Source: Cylindrotheca closterium (lineage: Eukaryota > Bacillariophyta > Bacillariophyceae > Bacillariales > Bacillariaceae). Taken from it: DNA of 18,576 nt. This document shows, piece by piece, positions 1 to 7,930 of the stretch (the first letter of the stretch is position 1; each line of letters starts with the position of its first letter). The stretch covers positions 1 through 18,576 of the forward strand of contig CAKOGP040001786.1 in the NCBI GenBank assembly GCA_933822405.4. The letters run 5' to 3'. The notes under the pieces are model-generated. The model saw nothing but the letters and a program-made list of their open reading frames with translations. It made no database searches and was not told the DNA's origin. The position numbers and the translations under genes are program-made.

Positions 1-1
1 C

Positions 2-259
2 GACACTCTTCGCTCCGTCCGCCAACCGTGTACTTCACTGAAGCGACGCGCCGTAATCGACACGACGGAAATTGAGACTAAGGAAGAGCTAGAAACGCCC
101 ATACGTCTCCCGTCTTGCCGATCAAATGTCGAAAGGCACACCACGAGCAAGCAGAGTCTTGGGCCATCCGCCCACGAGCAAGCAGAGCCTTCACCACGGC
201 CGATGGCTTTGCTATGCCGACTATGGCGACTAAATAAATTTGCAAGATTCCGTCTCTAG
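2..259 (+). CDS. Possible 3' end of a gene cut by the window edge (hypothetical)
   Basis: One forward frame is open from base 2 to a TAG at 257-259, 85 codons with no stop, while the other two forward frames close early. The stretch is richer in GC than the flank beyond 260, as exons here tend to be. The peptide is basic and Ser/Thr-rich with no domain that I recognise, and it ends in an Arg-rich tail (CRLWRLNKFARFRL). Against it being coding, two copies of a 15-bp direct repeat lie 31 bp apart, so the repeat is read in two different frames. If real, this would be the C terminus of a gene lying mostly to the left and converging on the large minus-strand gene. It could equally be chance or non-coding DNA. 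Confidence 0.25.
   Translation, partial: DTLRSVRQPCTSLKRRAVIDTTEIETKEELETPIRLPSCRSNVERHTTSKQSLGPSAHEQAEPSPRPMALLCRLWRLNKFARFRL
142..187. repeat. Pair of 15-bp direct repeats, 31 bp apart
   Basis: CACGAGCAAGCAGAG occurs at 142-156 and again at 173-187. The bases after each copy are only partly alike (TCTTGGG against CCTTCAC), so this looks like a decayed 31-bp tandem duplication. No function is evident. Confidence 0.6.
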
Positions 260-440
260 AAGATTCCCACTTTCAATCAATTGGCAAATGCGTATGATTT
301 GACTAAATGGACCACAGTTCCCAGTAGTGTCATGTTGATTCCTTCCACCGATTCTTCCTTTGACTGCTGCAGGACACTTCAACTACAATACCGCAAGACC
401 TATTGTAGTAGTAAAATCTTGTATTAATAATTTTCTACAT

Positions 441-3400
441 CTACAGATTCGTTAAATCTTTCTGTGAGATAGTGTAGGCAGCTTTTTCAATCTTTGCCGG
501 TATCCCATTTCCAAGAAGACGAAAAATTGATTTGGTTGATTCGTCGATCCAGTCATCGCCAGGGAAACAATCGGCATATTCATTCCCCACAACGAGTTTC
601 TTTCGCAGCTGGTTACGTTCTGAAGGTGTATAAAGATGTGGGCAAAGATTGGAGAACAGTCTCACTGTATTCTCAAAGTTCAAAGGCCCAAGTTGGTGGG
701 GGTGTTCTACTTGGCCACCGATAGACGGTTGGCCAAGTGAATGTTTCGATGTCAAAAGGATTTTCACTTGCTTCGTGTCATAAAGCAACGAGCTCAAAAT
801 CATTGGGAGTTCTTCCGAATCATCTTGGTCCAAAAGCTCAGTGCGATCGAATACAATCAAAGCCTTGTCATTCTTCAAGCTCTTACAAACAGCGTCAAGC
901 ATTGTCTCGAGATCTGCATCCTGATCAATTGGAGCACTTTTTCCAGACTCCTCCAGTTTGTCCATCAGTTGACGAAGTAGCGAGCGACATGTAACGTTGC
1001 GACCGCCGTGCTTCGGTCTGATAAAATAGATATGCTGGACCTCAGTTACCGTGCTTGCACGCTCGTTGATGTAGTGGCACAGAGCGCAAACAAGCGACGA
1101 ACGACCAATTCCAGGCTCTCCGAGTACAGACACTAGCCGCTTTCGCATCTTCAGGATAGCTGTTAGGACATAGTACATGTCAACTTCTCTACCCAAGAAA
1201 CAATTGGGAGCAGATGGGGCAGGATCTTCTTGAATCATGTTTCGAACACTCAGCTCAGAATTTTTCGTTCCCCCAGTTATTGCAATGGAGCTTCTCTGGT
1301 TCCTTGATGATAACAACCATGAACCGCGCTTGTTCTTCGCTTTTGTGCCAATCTGCTTTGGCCACTGAGGAACACGCCGTGCTCTGAAGACAGGAACATT
1401 GTGATTTCCGTCCTTTGGAAGTAGAACAAACTTTTCCATTTCTTTCTCAGGATCTTTGAGGTTTGGAGTGGCCCTCACTGCTTTGCACCCCTGTTCAAAG
1501 GATTCCTTGACGGTTTGTCCAACAGCAAGTGCTAGATAGAATGATCGTGTAAATGCGAGTGCAGCTGTATCCTTGAGTTCCGACTCTTGTCGGCAACACA
1601 CAACATGGGGAACACCGGCGGATGCAAAGGTCTCGCCAGCGAGCCCAGAATGACATGCTGATACAAAGACAAACTTGAATGGTGCAACTCCATCTCTAAC
1701 AATCAAATCTTCGATATCTTGTACATTCAACCAATTTGGGCCACCCATTCCGTCTTCAAATGGCAGGAAGTTGCTTGGATGACCATGCCCTGAATAGTGC
1801 AAGCAACTGCATCGTTTTGTTAGCGTCGCCAGCAAACGCGAGTGATGAGCGTTATCAAATGAAAGCTCTATGTCACGCGAAGCTTCCTTCATGCATTGCC
1901 AAAGCAACTCTCTCTCCATATCAAAATCAAGTTTGGCAAACGGATGAAGGTAGTTTTCGTCGTCTGCAAAAACAAGAGGAGCAGAGAAGAGGACAGTGAT
2001 CATGTTATCTCCTGTGTCAACCTCGTCCAAACCAAATTCAGGAATGGCGGCAACCTCGTTTTGCCCAGTTTCCTGACCCTTTACCCGCCTTTCTATTGCA
2101 TTCTTCCTTGATTTTCTGAGGAATTTATCAAGAGTATCTTGTTGTGATCTTGTCAACAAAGGACGATTATTCTGAAGCTGCAAGAACGATAAGCCGCTGT
2201 CTACCTCTACATCAGAAAGATGGTGGAAGATGTAATCGATCAATGGTGCGCTGAATTTGTTCCCGGATAGATTCAGATGTGAAAGAGCAGTATTTTTCGG
2301 CAATGAGCCAGCAATGATCTGATAAGGATCCCCTTCTAAACCATTGTTGGATAGATCCAAGTACTTTAAGGAGAGAGCATTGTTCTGGGCCAAACCAAAA
2401 ATCTCAAGCGCAACTTGACCCAAAAAGAGGTCATTCTCTGCCAAGTTCAATGTGTGTAGAGATGATTTCCAGCTGTTTCTGGTTGTTGTACCCTGGAGTT
2501 GATCGTACCTGTAGTACTCAATATATGATTTCAAAACTCGTACGACATTCGCTCCGCGGCCAATTTTGTTTCCAGATAGGTCGAGCTTTTCTACACTGCA
2601 CCCAGAGTCTTTTTCGTGGAGAAGCTCAAGTACTAAGGCACATGCTTCGTCCCCAAGCTTGTTCCCACTTAGATCAAGTACTTTCAGAGAAGCTAGCGGC
2701 ATCGAAACTGGACCCCGAGTCGACGGACCAGTTTTTCCAAGAAGGTTAAAGAAAATTCCCCATGTTTCGCGGGAAATGTGAGGCGTATTCCGAATGCTCA
2801 TGCAAGTATACTTTCCCTGGCTCTGATTGTTTTGTGTTGACCCTCCAATGTTTGAATCAAGAGACAACTTTCCCATAGTGTCGAGAATAGATACTAATGA
2901 TCTTAAGTCTTTGTCCCCCAGAGTATTATCAAACGTCAGAAACGAAACCCATGGTGGTAAAGAGCCTGCAAGGTTTGCCAGCAATCCACTCCCAATCTCA
3001 TCATCGCTATGGGTGTCTCTTCCAATTCCAAGGAGACTGGATTTCTTCGAAAATGAGAGTCCAGTGATCATTGGACATAGGTAGAGTGTTTGCACAAGAG
3101 ACTCGACAAACTCGCCTGCGAAGGTACTATTGGTGAAACAGAGTGTCCAGTGGACATCCACAGAGTCAATGACGGCAGCCTGCTTTTCGCAAAGGCGCGC
3201 GAGAAGCTGGCCTTCCCGCCGAAACGAGAAGTACTGCCGTTGGGGCATCATCAATGCCCGGAAGTCGAAACTCGCTTCTGGAGAAAAGTCCTGCATTGGA
3301 ATGATCTCATTGCGCAAAAGCACACATGGAAAGCAACTATCGAGAAGCTTTTCTACCCTCTCTGGCAAATAAGGCGAAGAGCTAAATCTGCGCTCGTCGT

Positions 3401-6400
3401 TTGACAACACCCTTTGTCGGTGGGATAGCACCCAATCTCTTTCCACCATTGCGTGGTTGAGTGGGAAGACATGTGAAGATAGTAAGCTCCTTTTGTCTTT
3501 GGAATCGTCAATCACATGGTCGATTCCGTAGTTATTCTCGAGCCTGATCAATTCATGCTGATACACATAATGATATTGCTGCAACAATGTTTCCCTGTAG
3601 CTCATTGAGTCGCGATCTGAGGTGAAATTTTCGAACAACTGATCTTCTCGGCCCACGGACCAGGAATTTGACTCATTTCGTTGAAGGTTACTTAAAGACA
3701 ATTTCACATCAGAATCTTCAAGTGGGGAGGTCCACATATCGGCAACTTGCGCCCGGATTTCGTCACGGGCCATAGCTTGAATTACAATTCCTCGATGGAG
3801 ACAGAACCAATCAACTAAGAGCCTAGGGTCGTTTCCAGCAGCTTGTACAGCAATTTCATCTTCTGTGAAACCGAGGGAAAGCAGCACTTGATTGGCAGCG
3901 TTTGATACGTCTCCTGTATCACCACTAAGAGTCTTAAGCTGAAGAAGTTTGGCTATCGTCTGGTCCACAATCTTAATTTTCAGTGGTTCATACTCTGCCA
4001 ATGCCCCAATCCCTTTCAGAGCGTCAATCCAAAGGTCTGACGACAGTTCTTGATGAGTAGTATTGCTATCTTCTTCACCTCCAGCATCCAACATCCGATC
4101 AAGGGACTCAAAGACGCTGATGGCCCACTTAGCACTGCCACTGGAAGACGCAAGGTCTGACAGAAGTAGGGGCGATAGATTTGCAAGTGATTTGCATGCT
4201 TCGGCTACCAAGTCTTCTCTGTCGGGCATGAAAACACCGCTTTGAGAAAGGGGAGACGGAGTTAATGGTAGTGATGAAATCCAAATCAAAGGATCCATTC
4301 CTTCGCTCTGCACTAGGCCCATGCAACCCTTGATTAGCATTTCCTTTGGATTTATTGCTTGTGACTGAGAGTACTTCGACGATGGACGCTTTTGCGATGG
4401 TTCCAAGATATTCGATAGTGCCCGGAGCGATGCGTGAACATCCTTGGCTGCAGTGAACAGTGGGCCCTCGGGGTCACGAAACTCTTGTCCAAATCCACTA
4501 GTCTCTGCAAGAGGCAACAGGTCACCCAAGCTATCCTTGAGAGTTTTCCCCAGCGCCTCAGCTGCATTTGCATTACAAAGTTGAAGACGTGTCTGACGGC
4601 CGCGATTTGTGTCTTCACTTAAAACACGAATGGCCTCAACAGATACAGAACGAAGGCGACCCTGATGCTCTAGAGCAATCTGGACAAATGAGCCGTGAGC
4701 CCAGCCTTCAATCATCTCACTGTATAGTTAGGAAGTACAAAGTGTAAGACATGCAATTCCGCAGACAATATGAATCAAAACATTGACATCTTACTTCAAT
4801 ACTGTTTCTTGCCTATCCATCACACTGGACCCACGTTTGCTTAACGTAGAGGTCCCGGCTTGCATTATTCCCCCAGCAGCTAATTGTAGCAGCGCACTTG
4901 CTGCATAGTGCACCATGTTTTCTGATGACGGACTACTGTGTTCATACAACAGAGATACCAAATATATGACGCAGTTTGACTCCACGACTGCCGCTCGCGT
5001 AGGAGGAGTTTGACAAAGAGCTGAAATCATCTCTGCGATAGCTTCGCGTACATCATTTCCGACAGATTCATTGAAAAGCTTGACGATTTCACTGACGGCA
5101 CCTTCGTTAACAACTTGAGAATGGATCCAACCAGCATTGTATTTATCTTCAATAGAAATCAGGTATCGAAGGGCTGATGCACTTGAGCGCATCTGAGAAA
5201 GGTCTTTCGATCGAATCCACTCCACAAGAGTCGAAAGTAGCCCCTCGCGAACTGCAATAGGTCTCGCCATATCTTCAGCACAAATCTGTTCTACAATGCC
5301 ATAAGCGGTTTGCACGCCTTCTTGGTTTGCCGCCTTTGCGATATGTGCGATCAAAGTCACTGCCAACTCAGTCATATCCTGTACTTCTTTCAGTTCTTGT
5401 CCTTGATCAAAAACACCGCCTCCTGATCTAGCACGAAATCTCCGAAAGCCGGATATTTGCTTTTCCAACGTTGCCATATCAACCCTCGTCACCTGTTTTG
5501 ATTTCTCAAGGGCTATCAGGGGTCCAATTGTGTTGGTCCAGAGCGCATTTACTCCAGCAGATGCAGCGCGGTACATCTCTTGCCGTGAGATACTCACTTC
5601 TTGTGGTGACGCTGGGGGTGACGTGACCAAGAAGCGAAGACATTCCAAGAACTTCATTGTCATTGGTGAAGTCACCTGCGACTTCACAACAAATGAGGGG
5701 AGAACATACGCTACTGCCAAACTTGCAACCACTCGAAGATCTCGATTTGTACTCCTTCCTCGGTAGAGGGTCAAGAACGAATGCATTCCTCCAGATGATC
5801 GTATTTCATTTCTCAGTGCATCATTATCTTTTGCAAACCTCATCAATGCCAGAGCTGCAGACAGCCGTTTTTCTGTAGGAGCCCTCAACATACATATCAA
5901 GCTGAAAACGTCTTCATTTTGTACCAGCAGTTCAATCGTTGGGCCGTCCAGAACTTTTTGCTTTTGCTTCTTCTTTTTCTCTTTTTTTAGAGCTTCCTTC
6001 CCTGCATTCACAGCCGAAATAAGTTCGTCGTTGACCGTAAAGAGTTGCTCCAGATTTTGCATCCCATCTGGATTCTCTAGAGCATTGTTCAGCTTAACCT
6101 GTAACTTTTCTTGGTCTTTCTTGCAGACCTCTAACATATGTCGAATATAATCCCCATCAACTTCATTCCCTCTTGCAGCTGCTAGAAGATCCTGTGAATC
6201 TCTGTGGGCATCGGTGACATCATTAGAAGAAATAGCAGTTCCCGCTCGACTTCCTGCAACAGTGGATGCACTAGCCGCTACACCAGCTGATGCACTGGCC
6301 GCCATGCCTATAGACGTGTCACCGACAGATGTGTTGCCTATTGATCCACTACCAACGGATGCAGAGGCAGCTGGTGTATCAAGCCTTGTCGTCTCAACAT

Positions 6401-6914
6401 CGCCGTTTTGCGCTCTACTTTCGGATGATTTCCTATCTGGTCTCGATTTTGCCTTTCGCTTCGGACTCTTGGTGCTTCGGATCCGTGCTGGTCCAGGGCT
6501 TCTATCAGTCCTGCTTCCAGAAGGTTGTCTGTCCACCGGGTCGTCGTCAGCAAGAATAGGGTTTTCTTGTGATGTGAATTGCATCGATGATGACGGACGA
6601 CATTTTCTGCTTGTGACATTAGGAGATGCGCTTGGATTGTGATTTGCATAGATTGGGCTTGCTGAATTCATTCGACTTGGTGGCGAACCATGATTTGGTG
6701 TGCTAGAATAGCTCGACATTGTGGGACCAGTCGATGTTGCTCGATTGCACTCGGTAGGGGAACTTAAAGGCACCCCACCTACCGATATACCTCGCGATTC
6801 AAGTCTTGGAAGAGTAGTAGGATTCGACAATGGTCTGTGGACCGGTTTTTCGTATCCTGGAGCGCTTCCTCTGTTCCCCCCTGAAGTCTGCGAAATCTTT
6901 CGCCGTCTATCCAT
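441..6914 (-). CDS. ARM-LRR-CHAT protease-NB-ARC-like NTPase, 2132 aa, two exons
   Basis: CDS is complement(441..4719, 4795..6914), from ATG at 6914 to TAG at 441. Seen: residues 1-240 are Ser/Pro/Ala-rich with a basic patch (KSPKRKAKSR near 149). At 245-310 a helical stretch with VNDEL resembles a GAT bundle (tentative), followed by a Lys run (KKEKKKKQKQK). About 325-685 read as armadillo repeats and the helical region may continue to about 1000. Leucine-rich repeats of ribonuclease-inhibitor type (LDLSGNKLGDE, LDLSGNKIG, LDLSNNGLEGD, LNLSGNKF) fill about 1385-1558, with degenerate ones from about 1230. CHAT spans about 1613-1823, with HYSGHG (His1685) and SACHSG (Cys1729) as the expected dyad. 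Last is a P-loop domain: GEPGIGRSS at 1907-1915, IVFD ending at Asp1998, LLTSK, and a GLPL-like GNGIPAKIEKAA close to the C terminus. Known: CHAT is a caspase-like peptidase and NB-ARC a STAND switch. Inferred: a repeat-sensing, NTP-gated protease. The target and the role in immunity or cell death are unknown. Confidence 0.75.
4720..4794 (-). other. Spliceosomal intron joining ARM and LRR-CHAT exons (75 nt)
   Basis: In gene orientation the donor is GAA|GTAAGATG and the acceptor CTAACTATACAG|TGAG, with a textbook CTAAC branch site 8 nt before the AG. The upstream frame would stop at the TAA inside the donor (4793-4791). Splicing gives Leu-Asn-Glu-Met-Ile-Glu across the junction, which is in frame with the long downstream ORF. 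Its size matches the other introns here (78, 83 and 83 nt). The ATG at 4715 is therefore best read as an internal Met. Confidence 0.85.
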
Positions 6915-7264
6915 TGCAATTCAGTCGATGGTACGTTGTTGGAGATGGTAACTCTATAGTTACAACATCGATAGTTCCTATTTTGACAGCTCAGCCCTGT
7001 ATACTTGTGTACTGGTTGGCTGCCTTCTAACCAGAACAAGTTCAAAGTCAATGATTCATACTGCAGCGGAGGTCATCAAAGCAACTCCGCGACCACAAGT
7101 GAGACCTATCTGCGACAGATTTAATATACACAAGTATTCGACCAGTTCGACCAAGCCGCACAAGAAAGAGGTATGAGACTACAGGTTTTTGGCATCAGTC
7201 TCAGCTTTGGAACCAACAAATACACCACGTCCTAATATCAACAATAGAGACCATCTAGATCAAA
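6915..7264. promoter_or_regulatory. 350-bp divergent intergenic region, presumed two-way promoter
   Basis: This gap lies between the start codons of two genes that point away from each other, so it should hold both promoters and 5' UTRs. No clear TATA box at a fixed distance is visible. It contains an inverted repeat at 6948-6963 and an AT-rich stretch TTTAATATACAC near 7120. No ORF in it looks real. Confidence 0.5.
6948..6963. promoter_or_regulatory. Inverted repeat GTAACT-4-AGTTAC
   Basis: Two perfect 6-bp half-sites are separated by CTAT, 34 bp upstream of the ATG of the large minus-strand gene. The shape fits a dimeric DNA-binding protein site, but no factor can be named and a single such site could be chance. 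Confidence 0.3.
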
Positions 7265-7806
7265 ATGAAGGTGTTCACAATGATTTCTTGGGTTGCCATA
7301 GTTTGTAACCCAGTCAATGCCTTGATTAATGCTCGCTTATCCATGTCGCTCAAACCTCATGATGCGCCTCTGCAAGCCATACCTGTGCAAACAGTTTCCT
7401 TGGAGAGTCTTGAAAACCACGAAGACGAAGGAAGTTATATGGCGGAATCAATCCGCAAGTGGCTTGACGATGAATGGATCCCCCAAGACGTTCATATTAA
7501 AATGGCTGAGTCAGCAAAGAAATCGTACATTGCATGCAGAGAAAGTGGCCAGGATGATGTGATGGATATCCTGATGGCAATCTCCAATGATCTCGAATCT
7601 AATTGGCAAGAATATGATGCGGACAGCTTTGTCAATGCGTGGGATATTGGAAAGTAAGATCGTAAACTGATGCGAAGCTTGTTCTTGATGTTGTGGCTCA
7701 CCCTTTGTTGCCCAACAATGCTTGTCTCACACTCAGCTATGCCAGCGATTACTTGATCAATAGGTCTGGAAACGAAGGCTGCGAATGCTCGGCAAAAATT
7801 TATTGA
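7265..7806 (+). CDS. Small secreted or organelle-targeted conserved hypothetical protein, 152 aa, two exons
   Basis: CDS is join(7265..7653, 7737..7806), from ATG at 7265 to TGA at 7804-7806. Unspliced, the frame would stop at the TAA inside the donor after 130 codons. Splicing adds a 23-residue tail starting NYASDYLINR and containing GCECSAK. Residues 1-20 (MKVFTMISWVAIVCNPVNAL) look like a signal peptide cut near VNA; no Phe follows, so the classic diatom plastid motif is missing. The mature part is acidic and helical, with WLDDEWIPQDVH, SAKKSYIACRESGQDDV and DADSFVNAWDIGNY. I recall this type as a family confined to stramenopiles (WLDEEW...VNAWD...SDYL), without a known function. It faces the kinase gene tail-to-tail and shares the divergent region with the ARM-LRR-CHAT gene. 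Confidence 0.75.
7654..7736 (+). other. Spliceosomal intron (83 nt)
   Basis: The donor is GAAA|GTAAGATC and the acceptor CTCACACTCAG|CTATG, with a CTCAC branch-like site 7 nt before the AG. The split codon AA+C gives Asn, and the downstream frame is open to the TGA at 7804. Confidence 0.8.
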
Positions 7807-7930
7807 GCTGTAGAGACTCATTCTAATTGTACAGTTGCAGGAGTTACAACAGATGAATCGGTTCAGGAGGATTGTCTAAATTTCAGATACCGCTATTGGT
7901 ACCTTGTCTTCTATCTGCTTGGTCATTTGG

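Noticed and set aside
4713..4715. ATG at 4715 as the start of a separate LRR-CHAT gene
   Set aside because: It lies 5 nt after a strong splice acceptor and in frame with the upstream exon; a 75-nt spacer is too short for an independent promoter and 5' UTR.
6214..6642. 142-codon forward ORF
   Set aside because: It is antisense to the Ser/Ala/Gly-rich low-complexity part of the ARM exon, which tends to leave opposite frames open; no domain is visible.
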